Origin: Thermosipho sp. (in: thermotogales)
GTDB taxonomy: Bacteria; Thermotogota; Thermotogae; Thermotogales; Fervidobacteriaceae
Direction: 5' to 3'
Length of the DNA: 32,527 nucleotides
Assembly: GCA_030153605.1 (NCBI GenBank)
Contig: JASKLO010000018.1
Coordinates: 1-32,527 of the forward strand
Shown: piece by piece, positions 25,431 to 32,527 of the stretch
Layout: each line of letters opens with the position of its first letter
Position numbering within the stretch: position 1 is the stretch's first letter
Translations under genes and position numbers: made by a program
The notes under the pieces: generated by a model
Told to the model about the DNA's origin: nothing
The model's input: the letters and a program-made list of their open reading frames with translations, nothing else
The model's database searches: none

Positions 25431-26741
25431 ATGAAGAAATTATTACTTTGTTTATTTCTATTGTTAGCTTTATTTAGTTTTGCAGTTACCAACGTCATTT
25501 ATATGGTTGGCGACGGAATGGGGATAAACCATGCTTTGCTTGCAAGTTATCTTGAAGGAAGAATTTTAAATTTCTTGAAAACCCAAAACATTGGTATTAT
25601 AACTACTCACTCGGCAAATAGCAATGTTACAGATTCAGCTGCCGCAGGAACAGCTTTATTCACTGGATTTAAAACAAATAATGGGATGATAGGTATGTTA
25701 CCGGATGGAACAATTGTTCCTACAATAGCGGAAATAGCTGCAAAACAAGGGGTAAAAATAGGGATTATTTCTACTTCTAGAATCACCCATGCCACTCCGG
25801 GTGCTGTATTTGGTCATGTAGAATCAAGAGATGATGAAAATACACTTGCTGAACAATTAGTTAATAGCCCTATTACAGTTGCATTTGGTGGAGGTTGGAG
25901 ACATTTTGTTGCAACAGGTGGCAAAAGGAAAGATGGAAAAGATTTAATTAAACTCGCAAAAGAGAAAGGTTTTGACTATATTACAACTAAAGAAGAATTA
26001 TTAAATTATAAAGGAAATAAAGTTATTGGTTTATTTAATTCAAGTCATCTTCCTGCTGCATCAGATAGAATCAAAGAACCAATGTTAGCTGAAATGACCA
26101 AAAAAGCTCTCGAAATCCTATCAAAAGATGGAAAGCCATTTTTCTTAATGATTGAAGGTTCCCAAATTGATTGGGAAGCTCATGGAAATGATCCATTTGG
26201 CGTATGGAAGGAAATTATTGAATTTGAACAAGCATTTAACGTAGCCATGGAATTTCTAAAAGAAAATCCAGATACTTTAATAATCGTAACTGCTGATCAC
26301 GAAACTGGTGGATTAGGACTTTCCACAGGTGGTTATTTCTTTGATGTCGAAATGTTAAGACAATTTACAAAAAATACAGATTTTATAGCTAGACAAGCTA
26401 ATAATGATAAAAATAAACTTAGAGAATTGATCAAACAATATTATGGAATAGAATTAACAGATGAAGATATGGATTATTTTGATCTCATACTAAAAGAACA
26501 AGCTGGTTCTTACTATGCATTTTCAAATGCAATTGGAAGAGTTGTCAGTAGAAAAGCACATCTTGGATGGACTACTTTTGATCACACTGGAGCTCCTGTT
26601 GCTTTGTATGCATTTGGAAAAGGCGCAGAAAACTTTAACGGATTCTATGATATCACTGAAATCCCAAGAATTATTGGAAGAATAGCTGGATATGAACTTA
26701 CATTCCCAACATATGTATTGCCAACATCTGGGGGACACTAA
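25431..26741 (+). CDS. Secreted alkaline phosphatase
   Basis: 436 residues with a signal peptide MKKLLLCLFLLLALFSFA, so it acts outside the cytoplasmic membrane and releases phosphate from monoesters. Zinc/magnesium-site residues are D28 in MVGDGMG, the Glu/Asp/His group in MIEGSQIDWEAHGND, and TADHETGG. The phosphorylated Ser69 is in VTDSAAAGTA. The late His is in HTGAPV. The length is normal for the family. The ATG at 25431 follows AGGAGG by 7 bases; in-frame codons further upstream are unsupported. A strong terminator follows. Confidence 0.93.
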   Translation: MKKLLLCLFLLLALFSFAVTNVIYMVGDGMGINHALLASYLEGRILNFLKTQNIGIITTHSANSNVTDSAAAGTALFTGFKTNNGMIGMLPDGTIVPTIAEIAAKQGVKIGIISTSRITHATPGAVFGHVESRDDENTLAEQLVNSPITVAFGGGWRHFVATGGKRKDGKDLIKLAKEKGFDYITTKEELLNYKGNKVIGLFNSSHLPAASDRIKEPMLAEMTKKALEILSKDGKPFFLMIEGSQIDWEAHGNDPFGVWKEIIEFEQAFNVAMEFLKENPDTLIIVTADHETGGLGLSTGGYFFDVEMLRQFTKNTDFIARQANNDKNKLRELIKQYYGIELTDEDMDYFDLILKEQAGSYYAFSNAIGRVVSRKAHLGWTTFDHTGAPVALYAFGKGAENFNGFYDITEIPRIIGRIAGYELTFPTYVLPTSGGH

Positions 26742-26763
26742 TATATCGTTTGATTACTAATCA

Positions 26764-26787
26764 ATGAGGCACCATTTGGTGCCTCAT
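26764..26787 (+). terminator. Terminator after alkaline phosphatase
   Basis: A 10-bp stem ATGAGGCACC / GGTGCCTCAT with a 4-base loop followed by T's. It may also serve hcp, which converges and stops at 26798. Confidence 0.8.
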
Positions 26788-26797
26788 TTTTAAATTC

Positions 26798-28099
26798 TTA
26801 AATTTTTAAAATAGTCTTTATATCTTCCTCAGGATCTCCTATAAGTTTCAAATCATAATTTGTTTGAAGAACTTTAAGAATATCTTCATTAACCCATGCA
26901 GGAAGTACAGGACCCAAATAAATCCCTTTAACACCAAGTGCAAGTAATGTCCAGAGTATTGCAACTGCCTTTTGTTCCATCCAAGTAAGGATAAGTGAAA
27001 GTGGTAATTCATTTATTCCAACTCCAAACAACTTAGAAAGTGCTTCAGCAATTTCAATAGCCACTATCGTATCATTACATTGTCCAACATCAATAAGTCT
27101 TGGAATACCATCAATATCACCTAAATCAAGATCGTTTATTCTAAACTTGCCACACGCAAGTGTAAGCACAACTGTATCTTTAGGAAGTTTTTCAACAAAC
27201 TCTCTGTAGTATGAACCCTTATTTGTTGGTGTATCACAACCTCCTACTACAAAGAAATGTCTTATTTTTCCTTTTTCCACATATTCTTTTATTTTATCGG
27301 CAAGTGAAAGAATTACACCTGTCGAGTAACCAGTAACCAATTTATAATTTCCTTTTTTCTCTTCTAACTTTGGTAAACTTTTTGCTTTTTCTATAACTTC
27401 TGTATAATCATACCCTTCAATATGTTTAACACCTGGAAGTTTTGCTATTGAGGTTGTAAACATTCTATCTTTATATGATTCCTTTGGAATGAGTACACAA
27501 TTACTTGTTCCAAGAATTGCTGCTGGGATTTCATCAAAAAGTTTTCTTTGATCAAACCATGCTTTACCTAGATTTCCGGCTAAATTCTTATATTTTCTAA
27601 GTCCAGGATAACCATGTGCAGGAAGCATTTCTGAATGCGTATAAACATATACGTCTGTTCCTTCAACTTGTTTTAACAATTCTTCAAGAGCTTTTAAATT
27701 GTGTCCAGTTACAATAATTGCATGTCCTTCTTTCGTACCAGTTTCAACCTCTGTTGGTGTAGGTTCTCCATACGTTTCTATATGTGCTTTTTTCAAAAGT
27801 TGCATAACTTTGTAATTCATCATACCAGCTTCAAGAGCAAGCTGTACAAGATTTTCTCCATCGAAATTTACATTTGTAAGAGTTGTATATAATCCTTTTC
27901 CTAAATATGCCGCTATCTCTTCATCAACATATCCAAGTTCTCGAGCATGATAATAATATGCAGAAATTCCTTTAAGTATATAAACTAAATTATCTTGTAA
28001 TCTATCAACTGTAGGACTTTTGCCACAAACTCCTGTAACTGTACAACCTTCTCCATTCATCGCTTGAGAACATTGATAACAAAACATATTAAATCCCAT
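26798..28099 (-). CDS. hcp: Hybrid cluster protein (short, class III type)
   Basis: 433 residues, cytoplasmic. The N-terminal cluster Cys are C7, C10, C19 and C25 (CYQCSQ...[11 protein letters not shown]). Hybrid-cluster ligands lie in [25 protein letters not shown] and [13 protein letters not shown], and the GQCNDTIVA segment is also typical. It is about 110-120 residues shorter than class I and II proteins, as in thermophile class III Hcp. Hcp reduces hydroxylamine in vitro and acts on NO in vivo; the role here is by family. GGAGG lies 7 bases before the ATG. Its promoter has a regulator palindrome at -41.5. Confidence 0.95.
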   Translation of the reverse strand: MGFNMFCYQCSQAMNGEGCTVTGVCGKSPTVDRLQDNLVYILKGISAYYYHARELGYVDEEIAAYLGKGLYTTLTNVNFDGENLVQLALEAGMMNYKVMQLLKKAHIETYGEPTPTEVETGTKEGHAIIVTGHNLKALEELLKQVEGTDVYVYTHSEMLPAHGYPGLRKYKNLAGNLGKAWFDQRKLFDEIPAAILGTSNCVLIPKESYKDRMFTTSIAKLPGVKHIEGYDYTEVIEKAKSLPKLEEKKGNYKLVTGYSTGVILSLADKIKEYVEKGKIRHFFVVGGCDTPTNKGSYYREFVEKLPKDTVVLTLACGKFRINDLDLGDIDGIPRLIDVGQCNDTIVAIEIAEALSKLFGVGINELPLSLILTWMEQKAVAILWTLLALGVKGIYLGPVLPAWVNEDILKVLQTNYDLKLIGDPEEDIKTILKI

Positions 28100-28133
28100 A
28101 GTTTCACCTCCATGTACTTTATTTCACAATTTT

Positions 28134-28175
28134 ATTTTAAAAAGCTTTTTCTTTTTTGTCTGTAACATAGGTTAC
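28134..28175 (-). promoter_or_regulatory. hcp promoter with Crp/Fnr-type operator
   Basis: On the minus strand GTAAC-CTAT-GTTAC (28162-28175) is a perfect 5+5 palindrome. A -10-like TAAAAT is at 28134-28139, giving transcription start near 28127. The palindrome centre then falls at -41.5, the class II activator position. There is no TGn before the -10 and no -35 consensus, as expected for an activator-dependent promoter. Confidence 0.7.
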
Positions 28176-28319
28176 GAATCATGTTTGTTGTTCTAAAATT
28201 GCTTATCTACCAGATATTTCTTTCAGATTAACAAAGCATATTCAAGAATAAAATTTATAAGAATTAATTTTTACTCACTTTTAAATCTATTCAACATTGA
28301 TAGCAAAAAGTATATATGC

Positions 28320-28797
28320 TAAAATGAGGTTGGAAATAGGGAAAAGATCCACACAAAAATACAATGTAAAAAGGTAATATAGTAAGTATTGTTAGCACTT
28401 AACTTTCGTGCTTAAAGTTCTTGAAAAAATGTAGAATATTAATGATAAAACAGGTGATTATTATTGCTACTTTGCAAGGAAACACAAATACAAAAGCTAA
28501 TTTTGTAGTGTACAAGAAAGAATCTATGTAAACAATAAAAAATTCGCGTGGCAAAGTTTTATTGCGGAATACTAATTATATTTGTTGAAAATAAAATTAC
28601 CTCCTGGTACTAGACATGAATTTATATAAGGATTGTTATGTAAAAACCTGGCTTTAACTTATTTAAAATCTAGTTATCTTGGATATGGTGTATCAATCCA
28701 AATTGACTTAATTGAAAATTCAGGAAAAATACTTTATTATCTGCTAAAAATATTCCTATCATTTTAGATTCAAATATTTCTGACCTTGTTAATATGT
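28320..28797 (+). pseudogene. Possible decayed coding sequence in a gene-poor gap
   Basis: The gap 28100-28875 has no intact gene, but coding-like stretches appear on the plus strand in shifting frames. They include MIKQVIIIATLQGNTNTKAN (28442 on), VNNKKFAWQSFIAEY (28528 on), and a longer run from about 28590 with one stop, containing KLPPGTRHEF, KNLALTYLKSSYLGYGVSIQ and IPIILDSNISDLVNM (ending near 28797). I do not recognise the parent gene. No ribosome site precedes any piece. The call rests on non-random residue patterns only. Confidence 0.3.
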
Positions 28798-28875
28798 AAG
28801 GAACCATACTTTAAAAAACCGAAATTAATAATTAATAAATTAAGTTACTATTTATAAGTATCTTATTTTATAAAA

Positions 28876-30486
28876 TTAAATTTCCACAATTTTATTACAG
28901 GTCTTTTCTAAAAATATCTTTGAATGTGACACAATTAAAATTATAGAATTTTTCGATTTTAACGATATTAGTTCTCTCAACTTTTCTGTTTTCTTAATAT
29001 CCAAATGAGTTGTTGGTTCATCTAAAAGATATAAATCCTTATTTTTTTGCACAAAAGCTCTAACGATAGCTATTCTCTGGAGTTCTCCACCCGAAAGGTT
29101 ACGCCCTCCTTCCTCTACTTCTCTTTCTAATGAAAGATCATCCAAAAATTCCAGTAACATCTTATCTAATTTTCCATTATCACCTAAAAATATATTCTCT
29201 TTCACAGTCCCTTTAAAAACAACTGGATGTTGAGGAACATAGCAAATTCTACGATAATACGAATCAAGCTCAAGTTCTCTCAAAGGTATATTGTTTATTT
29301 TTACATAATTTTCATTACCTCCTAAAAAACCAAGAATAACCTTAATTATTGTACTTTTACCTCCTCCACTTTTCCCAAATAATCCTATAATTTCTCCCTT
29401 CTTTGCCTCTAATTTAACATTTTTAAGCAACTCTCCAACCCCTTCATATGAAAAGCTAGGAACTCTTACTTTTATTGAATCAATTTTATTTTTTAAGGGT
29501 TGTTTAAATCTACTTTCCTGGTTCTCCCTTTGAGTATCATCTAATACTTCTGACAATCTTCTAAACACAACTTTTACTTCTTGGCGATGAATGTTAAAAT
29601 CCCAAAAATTTTTCGATGAATCATAAAGATAATTTACTACCATTAATATTGCTACTAAATCTCCGGCTTGCATTACTCCATTTTTTATATAATATGCCCC
29701 CATAAGAATTGCGATAATATAACCACTATTAAATAGTATTGCAAGAGGTATATTAAATAATACAATCGATTTTATCCTTTTTACATCTGATTTAACATAC
29801 CTCATATTAAATTCTTTAAATTTTGCTATAGAAAATTTCTCTTTGAGGTAAACTCTAAACATTTCCATTCCTTCGATATACTCTTTAAGTCTGCTTACAA
29901 ATTCAGTTTGAGTTTCTATAGTTTTATAAGTCAATTCTCTCACAATTGGATTTATGTAACGGATTAGGACTAAAAATGCAAATAATGGAAGAATTGATAT
30001 TAAAATTGTTATAGTATTTAAAAAAAACCCTAATATTAAAGCAAAACCAAACGTGAGCAGATCTTTCAAAAAAAACACAAAAGTAGGGTAGAAAAAAGTC
30101 TGTAACCTTTCTGTATCTGAACTAATATAGGTAAGTATTCTTCCTGATTCATAAAAGGAAAATTGATTATAATTGTTTTGTATAACCTCAAATAACAACT
30201 TTCTTAGAGAAGCAGAAAAAATTCTCATCCTAGTTTCAAAAAGATAATACGAAATATATATTAAAAATTCTTTTAACAAACTCAAAAATAAAAACAAAAA
30301 TACATAAATTTTGAACGAAAAAACAGCAGATTTTAGATTAAAAATAGAGTTAATAAGTTTTTTAGAAAGCAATGGGATAGGTATGGTTAATCCTGTAGCC
30401 ATAATGAGCAGTAAAAAAGCAAAAATTAAATATAAAATATGATCTTTAAAAAGGCTTAAAATCCGCTTTTCAACTCTGCTTTTCAT
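28876..30486 (-). CDS. ABC exporter, fused membrane and ATPase domains
   Basis: A 536-residue half-transporter. About six membrane helices occupy residues 15-300, then the nucleotide-binding domain: Walker A GKSGGGKST (371-379), Q-loop YVPQHP, signature LSGGELQRIAIVRAF (464-478), Walker B LYLLDEP (D489, E490) and H-loop H521. There is no N-terminal C39 peptidase, so any leader peptide would be cut by another enzyme. The ATG lies inside the end of the radical SAM gene (17-base overlap) with GGTGGAG upstream, so the two are coupled. The context suggests export of, or immunity to, a modified peptide. No clear terminator follows. Confidence 0.9.
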   Translation of the reverse strand: MKSRVEKRILSLFKDHILYLIFAFLLLIMATGLTIPIPLLSKKLINSIFNLKSAVFSFKIYVFLFLFLSLLKEFLIYISYYLFETRMRIFSASLRKLLFEVIQNNYNQFSFYESGRILTYISSDTERLQTFFYPTFVFFLKDLLTFGFALILGFFLNTITILISILPLFAFLVLIRYINPIVRELTYKTIETQTEFVSRLKEYIEGMEMFRVYLKEKFSIAKFKEFNMRYVKSDVKRIKSIVLFNIPLAILFNSGYIIAILMGAYYIKNGVMQAGDLVAILMVVNYLYDSSKNFWDFNIHRQEVKVVFRRLSEVLDDTQRENQESRFKQPLKNKIDSIKVRVPSFSYEGVGELLKNVKLEAKKGEIIGLFGKSGGGKSTIIKVILGFLGGNENYVKINNIPLRELELDSYYRRICYVPQHPVVFKGTVKENIFLGDNGKLDKMLLEFLDDLSLEREVEEGGRNLSGGELQRIAIVRAFVQKNKDLYLLDEPTTHLDIKKTEKLRELISLKSKNSIILIVSHSKIFLEKTCNKIVEI

Positions 30487-31609
30487 ATTTCTCCACCAAC
30501 CTCAAAACTTCTTTAGAATAAAGTAAATCAATAGGAACAGGAGGATTAAGTTCATAGTTGGCAAGTTCCCATAAAATTGTAAAAACACTTTTAATAAATA
30601 TATCACATACTAAACTTTCTGCTTTTGCCTCAACAAAACTCTTACCCGAAAGCAATTCAACAGCACGACAACCGCCTCCACATAACAATTTTATAGGACA
30701 TTCAGGACAAATCTTTTCAACAACCGGAGTCCCGATTCCCGTACGTGTTTTGAACTTTTTAATGATTTCTTTTAGATTTTTATATTCTGATATGTGGCAT
30801 ATTTTAAATCTATCATTTATCAATTCACTACATGGATAAAAATAACCATCCGAAGCTAAAGATAATTGATTATATAAGGCCGAACAATTATGCCTTGTTA
30901 TTCTTCTTAAAAGCCGTAATTTGATTTCTTCTACAAAATAGATTTTAATTTTATTATAATGAAAAGAATAATATATAAGAAATTGATATAAATCAGTTAA
31001 TTTTTTCGAATCTGGAATTATATCATTTGATTTAGCTCTACCATATCTTTCTATAATAGGAAAATGAATAGAATTAACTTCCACTAATTCCGCTTTTTTT
31101 ATAAAATCTACAACTTCAGCTTTATTATAAGAATGTATAGTATAGCTAAGCGCAACATCAACACCTATTTCTTTTAATTTAACAATGTTTTTCATTAGTT
31201 TCTCAAAGTCTCCTCCACGAATTCTCTTATAGGTTTCTCTTCTTGCAGCATCTACACTTATTTGAACATTAAATCGTGAGCTTCTCAATAAATCTTCAAT
31301 TAAATTTATCATTAGGCCATTTGTTAACAAAAAAATTCTAGCATTTGTTTTTTCTAACACTTCTTCTAAAAATTTTCTTAAGTGTCGCCAGATTAAGGGT
31401 TCTCCACCTCCGATGGTTATATTTTCGATATTATTTTCATTAACAAAATCAATTATTAATGGTATGTACTTTTCATCAAGTGCCACAAAATGTTTATTGG
31501 GCCCTGATTCATAAAAGCAATGTAAACACTTTAAATTACACTCAAATGTTGGCAAAATTGACATACCTATAAAATTATTCTCAGATAAATTATTTGTTAA
31601 ATTTTCCAA
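30470..31609 (-). CDS. Radical SAM/SPASM peptide maturase, main frame
   Basis: 379 residues from the TTG at 31607-31609. The radical SAM cluster is C24-x3-C28-x2-C31 (FECNLKCLHC), followed by ENITIGGGEPLIWRHL, the GGEP-type SAM site. The C-terminal SPASM region carries a first Cys group (NCSALYN, DGYFYPCSEL, KICHI) and then CPECPIKLLCGGGCRA with a final Cys in LVCDIF. This matches enzymes that modify ribosomal peptides or proteins. The TTG has no good ribosome site. The frame stays open 25 codons further upstream, to a TGA at 31691-31693, and appears to continue a short ATG frame by a -1 shift (next entry). Overlaps the exporter gene. Confidence 0.85.
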   Translation of the reverse strand: MENLTNNLSENNFIGMSILPTFECNLKCLHCFYESGPNKHFVALDEKYIPLIIDFVNENNIENITIGGGEPLIWRHLRKFLEEVLEKTNARIFLLTNGLMINLIEDLLRSSRFNVQISVDAARRETYKRIRGGDFEKLMKNIVKLKEIGVDVALSYTIHSYNKAEVVDFIKKAELVEVNSIHFPIIERYGRAKSNDIIPDSKKLTDLYQFLIYYSFHYNKIKIYFVEEIKLRLLRRITRHNCSALYNQLSLASDGYFYPCSELINDRFKICHISEYKNLKEIIKKFKTRTGIGTPVVEKICPECPIKLLCGGGCRAVELLSGKSFVEAKAESLVCDIFIKSVFTILWELANYELNPPVPIDLLYSKEVLRLVEKYEKQS

Positions 31610-31674
31610 TCTATTATCTTCTGTGTCCTCTGATTCAAAAATCTCTATTAAAAAACGATCATCATTACTACAAC

Positions 31675-31770
31675 TTAACGAGAGTTTTTTTCACCAATTA
31701 TCCATTTAAGCGTAACAGAATCAAAGCATAAACAGTAATTATCTTTTTGATCTGCAAAAAAACGCTTCAT
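31675..31770 (-). CDS. Short ATG frame before the maturase; probable N-terminus joined by -1 frameshift
   Basis: This 31-codon frame starts with an ideal AAAGGAGG site 6-7 bases from the ATG and reads MKRFFADQKDNYCLCFDSVT and onward to IIGEKNSR, then TAA. Near its end the bases read A AAA AAC in phase (31684-31690), the classic -1 slippery heptamer. A -1 shift there enters the maturase frame and continues LSLSCSNDDRFLIEIFE, giving a 433-residue protein with no other start needed. Alternatives are an A7-versus-A8 indel (sequencing error or phase variation), or a separate 31-residue Cys peptide translated before the maturase. Confidence 0.6.
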   Translation of the reverse strand: MKRFFADQKDNYCLCFDSVTLKWIIGEKNSR

Positions 31771-31810
31771 TATCTTCCTCCTTTCTTCAAACCGCTTGAT
31801 AAAGCAATCA

Positions 31811-31930
31811 TCAAACAAACTTCACATTTACAAAAGCAAACTTTTTATAATCACAGTTTAGCATTAATTCATTGCTCAATTTAAAAAAGTAAGAAGGTGC
31901 AGGGCAAAATATTATTAAAATTCGTACCAT
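31811..31930 (-). CDS. Possible 39-residue hydrophobic peptide frame
   Basis: ATG at 31928-31930, reading MVRILIIFCPAPSYFF, then KLSNELMLNCDYKKF, to TGA at 31811. It has two Cys and lies just upstream of the maturase. No ribosome site precedes it, and part of it is read from one arm of the 20-base inverted repeat, so it may be chance. Confidence 0.2.
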   Translation of the reverse strand: MVRILIIFCPAPSYFFKLSNELMLNCDYKKFAFVNVKFV

Positions 31931-32104
31931 CAATTAATGAATTTGATGATTTTAGTGTGCAAAATACGAACAGTGTGCGCTTGAAAGAGAACAATTTATC
32001 CTAGAAGGTGTAATTTTTAATGCTTTAACTTTTATATCAGACCATTTTAAAAATATCTTCATAACGATCCCCCCTATTTTTTGCATTTTACCCTGCACCT
32101 TCTT
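31891..32104. repeat. 20-base inverted repeat enclosing a 174-base segment
   Basis: AAGAAGGTGCAGGGCAAAAT at 31891-31910 recurs inverted at 32085-32104 with 19 of 20 bases matching (C to T). The arms enclose the 36-residue peptide frame. No direct target repeat is seen immediately outside. It could be a small non-autonomous element, a recombination site, or a shared protein-binding site. Confidence 0.6.
31952..32062 (-). CDS. Candidate 36-residue precursor peptide
   Basis: The ATG at 32060-32062 is preceded by AGGGGGG, 6 bases away, a usable ribosome site. The product begins MKIFLKWSDIKVKALKIT, then PSRINCSLSSAHCSYFAH. The N-terminal half is basic and amphipathic, as a leader would be. The C-terminal half is Ser/Cys/His/Tyr-rich with two Cys seven apart. 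An in-frame ATG at 32084-32086, behind an AAGGTG, would add eight residues. Position (about 180 bases before a radical SAM/SPASM maturase, same strand) suggests a modified-peptide precursor. This is inference from context; I recognise no family. Confidence 0.4.
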   Translation of the reverse strand: MKIFLKWSDIKVKALKITPSRINCSLSSAHCSYFAH

Positions 32105-32295
32105 TCAATACGCAACTACAAAAATCATCATCACAATATCTATCTTATTGTTGAACTTCATACCATACATGTTTATTTCTAAACTTCTACAAAAGAATTC
32201 CCATTTATTTCATTATATTTGTTATTTTTTTAACAAACTTTATATCAGTTTATTAATTTTTAATATTATTAAGAAATCTTCCCTTTCTTCGATCT

Positions 32296-32527
32296 TCAAT
32301 TATTTCCATTTTTATCAAAAAGAGAATCTTTTCTTGACAATAGTTTTATAACACCATGAAATGTTATAAGCAATTTTTTAGTATTTTCAATATTAATATT
32401 TAGTAACACATTTTTAATTTTATCTACGGTTTTGTTTAAATACAACTCTAATTTTCTGGATTTTTCTTTTTTTTTTTTTTCTTTAACAATGAATATTTTA
32501 TAAATTCTTAATATTTTATAAATTTTC
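32296..32527 (-). CDS. Possible C-terminal end of an unidentified gene (5' partial)
   Basis: On the minus strand a frame is open from the window edge to TGA at 32296-32298, about 76 codons. It is Lys/Ile/Leu-rich, passes through an A14 run, and reads KLELYLNKTVDKIKNVLL, then ITFHGVIKLLSRKDSLFDK near its end. The second half looks helical and protein-like. The first half is low complexity and includes a 15-base direct repeat. Not recognised; it could be chance in such A+T-rich DNA. I see no other gene in 32105-32295. Confidence 0.3.
   Translation of the reverse strand, partial: KIYKILRIYKIFIVKEKKKKEKSRKLELYLNKTVDKIKNVLLNINIENTKKLLITFHGVIKLLSRKDSLFDKNGNN

Noticed and set aside
30558-30839. 93-codon plus-strand frame opposite the radical SAM gene
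   Set aside because: Antisense shadow of the SPASM region; no ribosome site and no recognisable pattern.
31889-31996. Plus-strand frame KKVQGKILLKFVPSINEFDD... ending at TAG
   Set aside because: It reads fairly protein-like but has no ribosome site or proper start; the minus-strand peptide frame in the same place has both.
32148-32351. 67-codon plus-strand frame (MLNFIPYMFISKLLQ...)
   Set aside because: Starts with TTG without a ribosome site, is dominated by Phe/Ile/Leu/Ser/Tyr as any A+T-rich DNA would give, and overlaps a more protein-like minus-strand frame.
1-32527. tRNA, rRNA, CRISPR arrays, intact insertion sequences
   Set aside because: Read for T-arm signatures, regularly spaced repeats and transposase motifs; none found. 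The inverted repeat at 31891-32104 encloses no transposase.

Overview
The window is AT-rich bacterial DNA with compact genes, strong GGAGG ribosome sites, frequent TTG/GTG starts and many extended -10 promoters. RpoB and RpoC (with a large N-terminal insert), L7/L12, methylglyoxal synthase, a TM0106-type nuclease and a short hybrid cluster protein all read as Thermotogae proteins. The low G+C suggests Thermosipho. The order-level call is firm; the genus is inference.

Layout. 1-985: end of a Gfo/Idh/MocA oxidoreductase coupled to a YjjG-like HAD phosphatase. 1004-4035 (minus): a large lipoprotein of unknown function and a metal-dependent amidohydrolase. 4169-13950 (minus): rplJ-rplL-rpoB-rpoC, with an L10-type leader in front, a partial-terminator hairpin between rplL and rpoB, and a terminator after rpoC. 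14075-15267: an iron-type alcohol dehydrogenase divergent from rplJ. 15277-18134 (minus): dnaB, coaD and two paralogous small envelope proteins, overlapping or abutting. 18135-18311: a G+C-rich gap that may hold a small RNA. 18312-19514 (minus): a Cas4-like plus DEDD nuclease, divergent from ridA and an endonuclease III-like glycosylase. 20637-21893 (minus): an MFS transporter, divergent from mgsA, a Cof-type phosphatase and asnS. 24601-28175: a Crp/Fnr-family regulator, alkaline phosphatase, and hcp, whose promoter carries a palindrome centred at -41.5. 28176-28875: a gene-poor stretch that looks like decayed coding DNA. 28876-32527 (minus): an accessory locus.

The accessory locus is the most interesting part. 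A radical SAM/SPASM maturase overlaps an ABC exporter, and one or two very small Cys-containing open frames lie upstream. This is the usual content of a ribosomal peptide (RiPP) modification and export system. The well-placed start of the maturase (ATG at 31770) is in a different frame from its catalytic body. The two frames meet at an A AAA AAC heptamer, the textbook -1 slippery sequence, so the gene is either frameshift-decoded, phase-variable or broken. One candidate precursor gene sits between 20-base inverted repeats.

The second coherent story is nitrosative or redox stress. The Crp/Fnr regulator (HcpR-like) lies close to hcp, and hcp is the clearest promoter here lacking an extended -10, which fits activator dependence.
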